Shown: one piece after another, positions 53,270 to 62,066 of the stretch
Numbering within the stretch: position 1 is the stretch's first letter
Layout of the letters: every line of letters begins with the position of its first letter
From: CAILZL01 sp049840395
GTDB taxonomy: Bacteria > Pseudomonadota > Gammaproteobacteria > Steroidobacterales > Steroidobacteraceae
Direction of reading: 5' to 3'
DNA length: 64,000 nucleotides
Assembly (NCBI GenBank): GCA_049840395.1
Contig: JASGLD010000006.1
Location: forward strand, 186,001-250,000
The notes under the pieces: model-generated
Told to the model about the DNA's origin: nothing
What the model saw: only the letters and a program-made list of their open reading frames with translations
The model's database searches: none
Made by a program: the position numbers and the translations under genes

Positions 53270-54055
53270 TTGAAAGCTCTGAAAGTCACCGCCGTTCCGG
53301 CTTTTAACGACAACTACCTGTGGCTGATCCACTCGCCAAAAGCGCCGCAACAGGTGGTGGTCGTCGATCCGGGCGATGCCGATCCTGTCCGCAAAGCGCT
53401 ACAGCTAAACCAGCTGAGTCTGTGCGGCATACTGATCACACATCACCACAACGACCATGTGGGCGGGGTGGTGGCGCTACAAAGCCAGTACTCGGCACCT
53501 ACTTTCGGCCCTGTGGATGAAATCCTTCCCGGGCTAGTACGTCGGGTGACAGCAGGACAGGACGTCCAATTTACGGAGCTGGGGCTTAGTTTTGAAGTAT
53601 TGGCAGTGCCCGGCCATACCGCTGGGCATATTGCGTATGTAGGACATGGCGCGGTGTTTTGCGGAGATACCCTGTTCAGTGCGGGATGTGGCCGCTTGTT
53701 TGAGGGTACGCCGGCGCAGATGACGGCCTCTTTGCAGCGGTTGGCGGCTTTGCCGGCGGAAACTGAGGTGTACTGCGCTCACGAGTACACGCTGGCCAAT
53801 CTGCGCTTCGCGCGGGCAGTGGAACCGGACAATCTAGCGATTCAAGAGCACTTGGAACGTTGTATCGAAAAACGCCGCAGAACTGAGGCGACCTTGCCGT
53901 CCAGCATAGGGCTGGAGCTGAGAATCAACCCGTTTTTACGCCTAGGCGTGGAGACTGTGAAACGCGCCGCAGAACGTCATGCGAGTCGCACATTAAACAG
54001 TGAAACAGAAATTTTCGCTGTATTGCGAGAATGGAAGAATCATTTCCAGGGCTGA
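53270..54055 (+). CDS. gloB: Hydroxyacylglutathione hydrolase (glyoxalase II)
   Basis: GloB hydrolyses S-D-lactoylglutathione to lactate and glutathione, completing methylglyoxal detoxification. The metallo-beta-lactamase motif THHHNDHVGG is intact, with further metal ligands in VPGHTAGHIAYV, FCGDTLFSAGCGRLFEGT and VYCAHEYTLANLRFA. I chose TTG 53270 because GGGAG lies six bases upstream and the product starts like the family; an in-frame ATG at 53258 would add four residues. Length is about 261. Confidence 0.93.
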   Translation: MKALKVTAVPAFNDNYLWLIHSPKAPQQVVVVDPGDADPVRKALQLNQLSLCGILITHHHNDHVGGVVALQSQYSAPTFGPVDEILPGLVRRVTAGQDVQFTELGLSFEVLAVPGHTAGHIAYVGHGAVFCGDTLFSAGCGRLFEGTPAQMTASLQRLAALPAETEVYCAHEYTLANLRFARAVEPDNLAIQEHLERCIEKRRRTEATLPSSIGLELRINPFLRLGVETVKRAAERHASRTLNSETEIFAVLREWKNHFQG

Positions 54056-54098
54056 GGTCAAACCTCGGTTCGAGTTGTCGACCACTGGAGAGTAACTG

Positions 54099-55727
54099 AT
54101 GCCAACAAACCCACAGTCCGCCCCGCGCTCGGCGCTTCTGGTGGGTTTACTGCTGCTCGCGGGTTGCAGCACGCTGCCCAGCACTCAGTCAGGCAGCGGA
54201 ACCTTCTCGGTATTTAACAGCGCCACCAAGCCGGCCCCCGTACGCCCTCTCGCTGTCACGGCGCCAGAACTAACACTGCCTCCTGAATGGCTGACGATTG
54301 AGTCCACCGTGGTTTCGCTGGGCGAACAGGATTTGTTCGACCGCATGCGCATGGGCTTTGCCCTGGAAAACGCCTCGGCCAATAGCATCGACAACGAAGA
54401 AGCTTGGTACGCCAGCCATCCTGACTATTTGGACCGTACCTTCCGTCGCGGCGAACGCTATCTGTACTACATCGTCAGCGAGCTGGAAGCCCGCAAAATG
54501 CCTTTGGAATTAGCATTGCTGCCGGTGGTGGAAAGTGCATTCAATCCCGTTGCCCTGTCCACCGCAAAAGCGGCCGGTCTGTGGCAGTTCATCCCCAGCA
54601 CCGGCACACGTTTCGGCTTGAAGCAGAACAATTACTACGACGGCCGCCGCGACGTCGTGGAGTCGACGCGTGCCGCGCTCGACTATTTGCAATTCCTCGC
54701 CAACGAATTCGACGGCGACTGGCTGTTGGCCATTGCCGCTTACAACACCGGCGAAGCCAATGTAGCGCGCGCCATCCAACGCAATATCGCCAAGGGCAAA
54801 CCTACCGATTTCTTCAGCCTGGATCTGCCCCGCGAAACCGAAGCCTATGTACCCAAGCTGTTGGCGATGCGCCGCATCGTCTCCGATCCGTTAGCGCATG
54901 GCCTGGAATTCGGCAGCCTGGAAAATCAGCCTTACTTCGTGAAAGTTGATGCCGGTGGCCAGATCGATCTGGGGCTGGCGGCTGAGTTGGCCGGCATGAG
55001 CAAGGAAGACTTTCTGGCGATCAATCCGGGCTATAAGGGCCGTGTCACCGATCCCAATGGTCCGCATCAATTACTGATTCCGGTAGCCAACGAGCAGTCC
55101 TTCCTGGAAAAGCTGGCCTCCTTACCCTCGGCTCAGCGCGTGCCCATGGTTTATTACCGAGTTCGCAAGGGCGACACGCTCAACAAGGTCGCTCAACGCT
55201 ATGGTTTGGCTACCAGCGACATCGTGGCTTTGAACAATCTCAAGACTAAGTCGATCAAGCCAGGCCAGGAATTGTTATTGCGCGGCGCTACCGCAGCAAG
55301 TGCGATTGCCAGCACTTCTACAGAGATTGAAACAGCACCAGCCAGCAAAGCCGCGAGCAAGACCCCCGCCAAGAGCAAGACAACCTACACCGTGCGTTCC
55401 GGCGACACGCTGTGGAGCATTGCGCAGCGTTATGAAGTCGATCCCACCGTGCTGGCCAGCCTCAATGGCATCAAGAAAAATGCCATTAAAACCGGCCAGA
55501 AACTGAAGATTCCAGGCAGTGTGGCAACCACCAGCAAGAGCGAAGTAACGCAAGAGAAACTGAGCTACACCGTTCGTAGTGGCGATACGCTTAGCCGCAT
55601 CGCCGGTCAGTTCAAGGTGGAAGTGAAACAACTGATGAACTGGAACAAGCTCAGCTCGGCCGCTGACCTCAAGGCTGGACAGCGTCTGGTGGTATACACC
55701 GACGATAGCCGTCGCGCTGGCGGCTGA
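54099..55727 (+). CDS. mltD: Membrane-bound lytic transglycosylase D with three LysM domains
   Basis: MltD is a lipoprotein that cuts peptidoglycan glycan strands. A lipobox LLLAGC places the lipidated Cys at about residue 24. The SLT domain (about 125-265) has catalytic Glu in LLPVVESAFNPVALSTAKAAGLWQFIPSTG. Three LysM domains follow in the second half, starting YYRVRKGDTLNKVAQRYG, YTVRSGDTLWSIAQRYEV and YTVRSGDTLSRIAGQFKV, against two in E. coli. It lies 43 bases after gloB, the conserved gloB-mltD pair. Confidence 0.93.
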   Translation: MPTNPQSAPRSALLVGLLLLAGCSTLPSTQSGSGTFSVFNSATKPAPVRPLAVTAPELTLPPEWLTIESTVVSLGEQDLFDRMRMGFALENASANSIDNEEAWYASHPDYLDRTFRRGERYLYYIVSELEARKMPLELALLPVVESAFNPVALSTAKAAGLWQFIPSTGTRFGLKQNNYYDGRRDVVESTRAALDYLQFLANEFDGDWLLAIAAYNTGEANVARAIQRNIAKGKPTDFFSLDLPRETEAYVPKLLAMRRIVSDPLAHGLEFGSLENQPYFVKVDAGGQIDLGLAAELAGMSKEDFLAINPGYKGRVTDPNGPHQLLIPVANEQSFLEKLASLPSAQRVPMVYYRVRKGDTLNKVAQRYGLATSDIVALNNLKTKSIKPGQELLLRGATAASAIASTSTEIETAPASKAASKTPAKSKTTYTVRSGDTLWSIAQRYEVDPTVLASLNGIKKNAIKTGQKLKIPGSVATTSKSEVTQEKLSYTVRSGDTLSRIAGQFKVEVKQLMNWNKLSSAADLKAGQRLVVYTDDSRRAGG

Positions 55728-55833
55728 TATAGGCAATAGCCAGAGCCCCATCCAAGCCAATCTTCCCGAAGACGATCACTGGTCCGATCGTCTAAACTAC
55801 TCAGCCTGTTATAAACGTTGAGTGGGGTATCGC

Positions 55834-56634
55834 ATGGGATTTCTAGCCGGCAAACGAGCACTGATTGTCGGGCTCGCTTCGGAGCGTTCCATTGCCTATG
55901 GCATTGCCAGCGCGATGCGTCGCGAAGGGGCAGAGCTGGCATTCACCTACCAGGGTGAACGCCTCAAGGATCGTGTGATCAACATGGCCAAGGAATTCGG
56001 TAGCGACATTGCCTTACCCATGGATGTCGGTTTCGACGAACAAATCAACGATGCCTTCGCCACACTGCGCAACTCCTGGGATAGTCTGGACGTCATCGTG
56101 CACGCCGTGGCCTTCGCGCCCAGCGATTCCATTCGCGGCGGCTTTGCCGAATCCACCACGCGTGAAAACTTTCGCATCGCGCATGACATTTCCAGCTACA
56201 GCCTGACCGCTCTGGCCAAGGCCGGACTGCCGCTGATGCAAGGTCGTGCCGGCGCCCTGATCACCTTGACCTATCTCGGTGCCGTACGCTCCATTCCCAG
56301 CTACAACGTCATGGGCCTGGCCAAGGCCAGCCTGGAAGCCAATGTGCGCTTCCTGGCTGCCGACCTGGGGCCACAAGGCATTCGCGTCAATGGCATCTCC
56401 GCAGGCCCAATCAAAACGCTGGCCGCTGCCGGTATTGGCGGCTTCCGCAAAATGCTGGGGCATGTCGCTGCTGCTGCGCCGCTACGCCGCAATGTCTCGA
56501 CGGAAGACGTGGGTAACGCCGCCGCCTTCCTGTGCTCTGACCTGGCGGCCGGCATCACCGGCGAAGTTCTCTATGTGGATGGCGGCTATAGCCACGTGGG
56601 CATGGCCTTCGATCAAGAAACCGATTCGCACTGA
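55834..56634 (+). CDS. fabI: Enoyl-[acyl-carrier-protein] reductase FabI
   Basis: FabI performs the last step of each fatty-acid elongation cycle using NADH and is the target of triclosan. Start ATG 55834 (MGFLAGKRALIVGLASERSIAYG) is preferred to GTG 55822. The 266-residue SDR protein has the cofactor loop GLASERSIAYGIA, LTYLGAVRSIPSYNVMGLAKASLEAN with the catalytic Tyr and Lys, and GPIKTLAAAGIGGFRKML, the substrate loop. Confidence 0.94.
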   Translation: MGFLAGKRALIVGLASERSIAYGIASAMRREGAELAFTYQGERLKDRVINMAKEFGSDIALPMDVGFDEQINDAFATLRNSWDSLDVIVHAVAFAPSDSIRGGFAESTTRENFRIAHDISSYSLTALAKAGLPLMQGRAGALITLTYLGAVRSIPSYNVMGLAKASLEANVRFLAADLGPQGIRVNGISAGPIKTLAAAGIGGFRKMLGHVAAAAPLRRNVSTEDVGNAAAFLCSDLAAGITGEVLYVDGGYSHVGMAFDQETDSH

Positions 56635-56667
56635 TTCAAGAATCAGCTGGCCAATTCAGTTGAAAGA

Positions 56668-56706
56668 AAAAGCCCTGCCGTTCGATTGAACGGCAGGGCT
56701 TTTATT
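56668..56706. terminator. Bidirectional terminator between fabI and ppiD
   Basis: A perfect stem AAGCCCTGCCGTTC with its complement around a GATT loop has a T-run on the plus strand (CTTTTATTT) and, on the minus strand, the complement of GAAAAAG (CTTTTTC). It suits the two convergent genes fabI and ppiD. Confidence 0.88.
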
Positions 56707-56752
56707 TAGAGCGTCTATCTTTAGGGCGACCGCCGCCCTAGCTTATTGAAGA

Positions 56753-58660
56753 CTATTCAAATGCCGCGGGATTGCGCTTGATCTTGGCGGTGCGCTCCAG
56801 CTCGCCCATATACGAACTGAATTCATTTGCACCCAATTTGCCGATGCGTTGCTCGCGCAACTGCGACAACGCATCGGTTGCTTCGGCAGTCACCACGCCA
56901 CTTTGAACCGCTGAAACAGCGACAAGGGCATAGTCCCCATTCGTCAATGCCACACCACGGTAAGCAGGCTTGTCGACAGAGATAGTTGCCTTAGGGATGG
57001 CAAAAGCAGTGCTCAGTACCTGAGCCGAGACATCTGCAGCCGAGCGTGAGAGCAACTTCTTACCGACAGGAGTAGCCGATACCGCTTTGTTCACACCGGC
57101 CCATTGCACAGAACCCGCCTGCAATTGATTGATGGTGTCGTTAGCCAGCTTTTCAGCAGCATTCTTCGCGGCCTGATCAGTGAGCTTGGCCACAATATCG
57201 GCACGTACTGCATCGACGGGCTTCTGCTCGGGCGTTTTATGATTGGCAACACGCAACACCAGAGCGCGATCTTCACCCAGAGTTACCAGTGGGCTATTTT
57301 CACCTTTCTCAAGCACAGCTTCACTAAACGCCGCCTCTATCACCTGCGTATCAGCACCGAATTCACCGCCGCCATTGCGGCCGAAATCGGCAACGGTTTT
57401 AAGGCTCGTGCCAAAGTCCTGCGCCACACCGTCTAACGAAGTGAGCTTTGCGAAAGCCTCATCGGCAAGCTTCTGAGTTTTTTCGTAAAACAATGAGCGC
57501 GCGCGATCCGTCTTGTAATCGGCTTCTACCTCGGCACGCACTTGCTCAAAGGGCTTAACGACACCGCCCTCGGTCTCATCAAGACGCAGAATGTGGTAGC
57601 CGAATTCAGTTTTGATCGGCCCACGCAATTCGCCCACACTCATGCTGAAAAGCGCTTCTTCAAAGGCAGCGACATAGGTGCCCTTGGCCGCCCAACCCAG
57701 ATCACCGCCCTTGCTGGCCGAACCCGGATCCTTCGAATACTGTTTGGCCAGCGCTTCGAAATCACCGCCAGCCTTAAGCTTCGCCAGCACTTCCTCAGCC
57801 TGCTTCTTGGCTGCAGCGTCATCGAGATCCTTGCTGGTGGTAATCAGGATGTGATGACCATGACGACGTTCGGTGCTGCTGAAACGATCTTTGATTTGTT
57901 CGTAGTGTGCACGCAGAGCAGCATCGTCCACTGTCACTTCGGCAGCAGAATCAGCCAGCTTCAACTCCACGTACTGCAGGTCAACCGTTTCTGGAGTGAG
58001 ATACTCGCCTTTGTGCGAGTCGTACCATGCCTGCACGTCGGCATCGGTGAGTTTGACGGTATTCAAAAAAGCCTTGGCAGGCACCACCACGTAATCGATC
58101 TCGCGCTGTTCGTTTAATAACGCCTGAGCACGCATCAATTCCTTGGGCGTCATGAAGGCCGTACCGATTACGCCGTTCTGCAACTGCCGGGTAGCCAGCT
58201 CAGAACGTAGTTGGGCTTCGAACTGCGTTTCGTTCATGCCCTGCTGTAGCAGGGCGGAGGCGTAACGATCACGAGAAAACTGACCGTCTACTTTCAGAGC
58301 ATCGAGACTGAATAAGGTATCGGCAAGCACCGTGTCGCTGATGCGGAAGCCCTGTTCTTCAGCGCGCTGTTGCAGTAATTGCAAACGAATAAGTTGCTGC
58401 AATACGGCCTGTTGCTGCTGCTGTTTGAATGCTTCGGGAATTTCGCCTTTAAAGGCTTGCTGCAATTCGGCCTGGCGCTGCTGCCAGGCATTTCGCAAAC
58501 TGGCGAGTTTGATTTCTTCGCCATTTACCTCTGCTGCCATGTTTTCGGTAGAGGTAGTTGAGCGCAGCTCAATACCCCAGAACACGAACACTACAACCAA
58601 AGCACCGAGCAGCACTTTCGCCACCCAACCGGATACTTTGTCACGAATTGTTTGCAGCAT
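56753..58660 (-). CDS. ppiD: Periplasmic folding chaperone PpiD (SurA-type N domain, parvulin domain)
   Basis: PpiD is anchored in the inner membrane near the Sec translocon and assists newly exported proteins. The 635-residue protein has an N-terminal membrane helix (about residues 15-33, WVAKVLLGALVVVFVFWGIE), a SurA N-like domain (NGEEIKLASLRNAWQQRQAEL), a parvulin domain (about 270-365, RRHGHHILITTSKDLDDAAA), and a second PPIase-like fold near the C-terminus. It is followed upstream by tRNA-Asp and tRNA-Val and then hupB, the conserved lon-hupB-ppiD order. Confidence 0.93.
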   Translation of the reverse strand: MLQTIRDKVSGWVAKVLLGALVVVFVFWGIELRSTTSTENMAAEVNGEEIKLASLRNAWQQRQAELQQAFKGEIPEAFKQQQQQAVLQQLIRLQLLQQRAEEQGFRISDTVLADTLFSLDALKVDGQFSRDRYASALLQQGMNETQFEAQLRSELATRQLQNGVIGTAFMTPKELMRAQALLNEQREIDYVVVPAKAFLNTVKLTDADVQAWYDSHKGEYLTPETVDLQYVELKLADSAAEVTVDDAALRAHYEQIKDRFSSTERRHGHHILITTSKDLDDAAAKKQAEEVLAKLKAGGDFEALAKQYSKDPGSASKGGDLGWAAKGTYVAAFEEALFSMSVGELRGPIKTEFGYHILRLDETEGGVVKPFEQVRAEVEADYKTDRARSLFYEKTQKLADEAFAKLTSLDGVAQDFGTSLKTVADFGRNGGGEFGADTQVIEAAFSEAVLEKGENSPLVTLGEDRALVLRVANHKTPEQKPVDAVRADIVAKLTDQAAKNAAEKLANDTINQLQAGSVQWAGVNKAVSATPVGKKLLSRSAADVSAQVLSTAFAIPKATISVDKPAYRGVALTNGDYALVAVSAVQSGVVTAEATDALSQLREQRIGKLGANEFSSYMGELERTAKIKRNPAAFE

Positions 58661-58681
58661 GGCAAGGGTGCCCGAAAGAAG

Positions 58682-58758
58682 TGGCGGAGCGGACGGGACT
58701 CGAACCCGCGACCCCCGGCGTGACAGGCCGATATTCTAACCAGCTGAACTACCGCTCC
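58682..58758 (-). tRNA. tRNA-Asp (GTC)
   Basis: The minus strand folds into a 77-base cloverleaf: acceptor GGAGCGG/CCGCTCC, D-arm TAGTTCAGCTGGTTAGAATA, anticodon loop CTGTCAC with GTC, T-arm GGGTTCGAGTCCC, and encoded CCA. It closely matches E. coli tRNA-Asp. Confidence 0.96.
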
Positions 58759-58778
58759 GCGCGAAACCTAATTGTTTA

Positions 58779-58854
58779 TGGTGGGTGCTGACGGGATCGA
58801 ACCGCCGACATTCGCCTTGTAAGGGCGACGCTCTACCAGCTGAGCTAAGCACCC
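58779..58854 (-). tRNA. tRNA-Val (TAC)
   Basis: The 76-base cloverleaf on the minus strand has acceptor GGGTGCT/AGCACCC, D-arm TAGCTCAGCTGGTAGAGC, anticodon loop CTTACAA with TAC, T-arm CGGTTCGATCCCG, and encoded CCA. It is 20 bases upstream of tRNA-Asp and likely co-transcribed. Confidence 0.96.
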
Positions 58855-58941
58855 TCAAGAATCGTCCACTTGATTGCCGATCAGCTGACCGCTTTTAGCA
58901 GCGCTGCTGTTCGATCGTTTGAGCGACCCTTTGGAAGCAAA

Positions 58942-59214
58942 TTAGTTTACAGCATCCTTTAGGGCCTTGCCAGCTTTAAATACCGGCATATTGCTTGCTG
59001 CGATCTCGATGGTCTCACCGGTACGTGGATTGCGCCCCGAACGTGCCGCACGCGTCTTAACTGCAAATGTGCCGAAGCCAACCAGCGCCACGGAATCGCC
59101 GCTCTTAAGCGCACCGCCAATCGCATCGAACACGGCATCCACCGCACGCGCAGCATCGGTCTTGGCAGCGCCGGTCTGGGTGCTGACGGCATCGATCAAT
59201 TCACTTTTGTTCAT
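58942..59214 (-). CDS. hupB: DNA-binding protein HU-beta
   Basis: HU is a small histone-like dimer that bends DNA. The 90-residue protein is a full-length match: MNKSELIDAVSTQTGAAKTDA, the arm region VGFGTFAVKTRAARSGRNPRTGE, and the C-terminal PVFKAGKALKDAVN. It has its own predicted promoter upstream and lies between the tRNA genes and lon. Confidence 0.95.
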   Translation of the reverse strand: MNKSELIDAVSTQTGAAKTDAARAVDAVFDAIGGALKSGDSVALVGFGTFAVKTRAARSGRNPRTGETIEIAASNMPVFKAGKALKDAVN

Positions 59215-59283
59215 CGCGGTTATTCCAATACATCATCGCCTGTGTTCGCGTGCGAGCACGAGCGACTAATTTAGGGGCGCGCG

Positions 59284-59312
59284 TTATAACAGCAGGCTTA
59301 TCAACCGGTCAA
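59284..59312 (-). promoter_or_regulatory. Predicted sigma-70 promoter of hupB
   Basis: TTGACC (59312-59307), a 17-base spacer and TTATAA (59289-59284) on the minus strand, about 70 bases upstream of the hupB start. Confidence 0.6.
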
Positions 59313-59359
59313 CGTTGACAATTGGCGTGCAACAATCACAACGGAGCAACTCTAATAAA

Positions 59360-59391
59360 AACAAAGGCGAGTCATCACGACTCGCCTTTGT
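59360..59391 (-). terminator. Terminator of lon
   Basis: A 13-base stem (ACAAAGGCGAGTC and its complement) with a five-base loop, followed on the minus strand by GTTTTTATT. It lies 22 bases after the lon stop codon. Confidence 0.85.
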
Positions 59392-59412
59392 TACAAACAT
59401 CAATAGTAAACG

Positions 59413-61854
59413 TTAATGCGCTGGAACTTGCTTCGTTGCGCGCTTGCCGCCGCGCCTCGTGCGTGTCTTATCAACCGTGGCACCATCATCGGAAGGCGGC
59501 ACCAACGGTTCAGGCATGTGCTGCAACGCCAACTGCAACACCTCATCAATCCACTTGACCGGCTTAATTTCCAAACTGTCCTTGATATTCTGCGGAATGT
59601 CGGCGAGATCTTTAGTGTTCTCATCTGGGATCAACACCATGCGAATACCGCCACGATGCGCCGCCAGCAATTTTTCCTTAAGACCACCAATCGGCAACAC
59701 CTGACCACGCAGAGTAATTTCGCCAGTCATGGCTACATCGGAACGTACTGGCACCTTGGTAAGCGCCGACACCAGAGCGGTGCACATGCCTATACCCGCG
59801 CTTGGACCATCCTTAGGCGTTGCGCCTTCGGGCACGTGAATGTGCAGATCGACCTTCTGATTGAAATCAGGCTCCAAACCCAGCACTGAAGCGCGGCTAC
59901 GCACTACAGTCATTGCCGCCTGGATAGATTCCTTCATCACATCGCCCAACTTACCGGTATCCAGCAACTTACCCTTACCCGGCACCACCGATGCTTCGAT
60001 GGTCAGCAGCTCACCGCCCACCTCCGTCCAGGCAAGGCCGGTGACTTGACCAATCTGATCCTGAGCCTCTGCGCGGCCATAGCTGAAGCGGCGCACGCCA
60101 AGATAGTTGTTCAAATTCTTGCTGGTCACATTGATCGACTTAGTGCCTTTTTCAGTGAGCAGCTGCTTCACCGCCTTGCGGCAGATCTTTGACATCTCAC
60201 GTTCAAGGCTACGCACACCCGCTTCGCGAGTGTAATAACGAATGACATCCTTGACGCTGCCGTCGGATACGCTCAATTCATTGGGTTCCAAGCCATTCTG
60301 CTTGACCTGTTTCGGCAACAGATACTTACGTGCAATGGCGCTCTTCTCATCTTCGGTGTAACCAGGCAACCGAATCACTTCCATGCGATCCAGCAATGGC
60401 GCAGGAATGTTCAGGCTATTCGCGGTGCATACAAACATCACCTGCGACAAATCCAAATCCACTTCGAGATAGTGATCGTTGAAGGTGCTGTTTTGCTCTG
60501 GATCCAGCACTTCCAACAAGGCGGAACTTGGGTCGCCACGAAAATCCATGGCCATCTTGTCGATTTCATCAAGCAGAAACAGCGGATTGTTCACGCCTGT
60601 CTTCACCAGGTTCTGCACAATCTTGCCAGGCATGGAACCGATGTAAGTACGGCGATGACCGCGAATCTCCGCTTCGTCGCGTACACCACCCAACGACATG
60701 CGCACGAACTTGCGATTGGTGGCGCGAGCAATGGACTGACCCAATGAAGTCTTACCTACGCCCGGAGGTCCTACCAGACACAGGATCGGTCCTTTAAGTG
60801 CTTTCACTCGCTGCTGTACAGCGAGATACTCAATAATGCGTTCCTTGATCTTCTCCAGACCGTAGTGGTCTTCATCAAGCACCTTCTCGGCATTGTCGAT
60901 GTCGTGCACCACCTTGGTCTTTTTCTTCCACGGCAGCTTGACCAACCAGTCGATGTAATTGCGGACCACGGTGGCTTCAGCCGACATCGGCGACATCAAC
61001 TTGAGCTTGCCAAGTTCAGTCATGGCCTTGTCGCGAGCTTCCTTCGGCATACCGGCCTTGCGAATGCGCTGTTCCAATTCACCCAGCTCATTAGGTGCAT
61101 CTTCCAGCTCGCCCAGTTCTTTCTGGATGGCCTTCATCTGTTCATTGAGGTAGTACTCGCGCTGACTCTTTTCCATCTGCTGCTTGACGCGACCACGGAT
61201 GCGCTTTTCGATCTGCAGCACATCCATCTCGCCTTCCAGCAATGCCAGAATGTGTTCGAGACGCTTGCGGACTTCCAACATCTCCAAGACACGTTGCTTG
61301 GCATCCAGCTTCAACGCCATATGCGCTGCAACGTTATCCGCCAAGCGCCCAGGCTCTTCGATACCCGCCAACGCGGTCAAAATCTCCGGCGCCACTTTGC
61401 GATTGAGTTTTACGTACTGTTCAAACTGCGAGATAACCGAACGCGTCAGCACATCCACCTCGCGCTCGTCGTACTGACCTTGATCCTTGAGCACTTCCAC
61501 GTTGGCCGTAAAGGATTGATCTGCACTCAACTCTTTAATGCGCGCACGCACCGAACCTTCCACCAGCACTTTGACGGTGCCATCCGGAAGTTTCAGCAAT
61601 TGCAGAATAGTGGCAAGCGTACCGATGCGATAAATATCGTCGGCGCCGGGATCGTCCACATCCGCTTGTTTCTGCGCGATCAACAAAATCTGCTTGGTGC
61701 CGCGCATCGCTTGATCGAGAGCGAGAATCGATTTCTCACGTCCCACGAATAACGGAATCACCATGTGCGGATACACCACCACATCGCGTAGCGGTAGTAC
61801 CGGGATATCCTGCGTATTGACTGTATTTCGAGTTTCCGGGGTATCGGTGCTCAC
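59413..61854 (-). CDS. lon: Endopeptidase La (Lon protease)
   Basis: Lon is the ATP-dependent cytosolic protease degrading misfolded and regulatory proteins. The 813-residue protein has the N-terminal substrate domain (IPVLPLRDVVVYPHMVIPLFVG), a coiled coil, the AAA+ domain with Walker A GPPGVGKTS and Walker B LFLLDEIDKM, and the proteolytic domain with Ser near 686 in PKDGPSAGIGM and Lys in GGLKEKLLAAHR. The start is GTG 61854. A heat-shock type promoter precedes it. The C-terminal tail is longer than in E. coli and basic (RTRRGGKRATK). Confidence 0.95.
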   Translation of the reverse strand: MSTDTPETRNTVNTQDIPVLPLRDVVVYPHMVIPLFVGREKSILALDQAMRGTKQILLIAQKQADVDDPGADDIYRIGTLATILQLLKLPDGTVKVLVEGSVRARIKELSADQSFTANVEVLKDQGQYDEREVDVLTRSVISQFEQYVKLNRKVAPEILTALAGIEEPGRLADNVAAHMALKLDAKQRVLEMLEVRKRLEHILALLEGEMDVLQIEKRIRGRVKQQMEKSQREYYLNEQMKAIQKELGELEDAPNELGELEQRIRKAGMPKEARDKAMTELGKLKLMSPMSAEATVVRNYIDWLVKLPWKKKTKVVHDIDNAEKVLDEDHYGLEKIKERIIEYLAVQQRVKALKGPILCLVGPPGVGKTSLGQSIARATNRKFVRMSLGGVRDEAEIRGHRRTYIGSMPGKIVQNLVKTGVNNPLFLLDEIDKMAMDFRGDPSSALLEVLDPEQNSTFNDHYLEVDLDLSQVMFVCTANSLNIPAPLLDRMEVIRLPGYTEDEKSAIARKYLLPKQVKQNGLEPNELSVSDGSVKDVIRYYTREAGVRSLEREMSKICRKAVKQLLTEKGTKSINVTSKNLNNYLGVRRFSYGRAEAQDQIGQVTGLAWTEVGGELLTIEASVVPGKGKLLDTGKLGDVMKESIQAAMTVVRSRASVLGLEPDFNQKVDLHIHVPEGATPKDGPSAGIGMCTALVSALTKVPVRSDVAMTGEITLRGQVLPIGGLKEKLLAAHRGGIRMVLIPDENTKDLADIPQNIKDSLEIKPVKWIDEVLQLALQHMPEPLVPPSDDGATVDKTRTRRGGKRATKQVPAH

Positions 61855-61886
61855 GGGATTACCTGCAGGAATAGGTGGAAGCCACT

Positions 61887-61914
61887 GTATGGGGCTGAAA
61901 TGGCGTCGTTCAAG
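61887..61914 (-). promoter_or_regulatory. Predicted sigma-32 heat-shock promoter of lon
   Basis: CTTGAA (61914-61909), a 14-base spacer and CCCCATAC (ending near 61887) on the minus strand match the sigma-32 consensus almost perfectly. The lon start lies 33 bases downstream. Confidence 0.82.
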
Positions 61915-62016
61915 ACCATACCGGAAGCATATGGTATACGCCAGCCGACTAACTCAAGCTGTGATCGATTGATAAGTTAGCAGCGACATGGGTGCATTAC
62001 GACCCGCAGAAACAAC

Positions 62017-62043
62017 AAAGCCGCACACTTGCGTGTACGGCCT
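62017..62043 (-). terminator. Terminator of clpX
   Basis: On the minus strand GGCCGTACACG pairs imperfectly with GTGTGCGGC around a CAAGT-containing loop, followed by TTTGTTGTTTC. It lies about 25 bases after the clpX stop. Confidence 0.65.
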
Positions 62044-62066
62044 GTCGGTACAAACCCTAACCGGAA

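Noticed and set aside
60865..61752. Long open frame on the plus strand opposite lon
   Set aside because: It mirrors the lon reading frame, has a His/Gln/Leu-rich composition typical of antisense translation, and no family resemblance.
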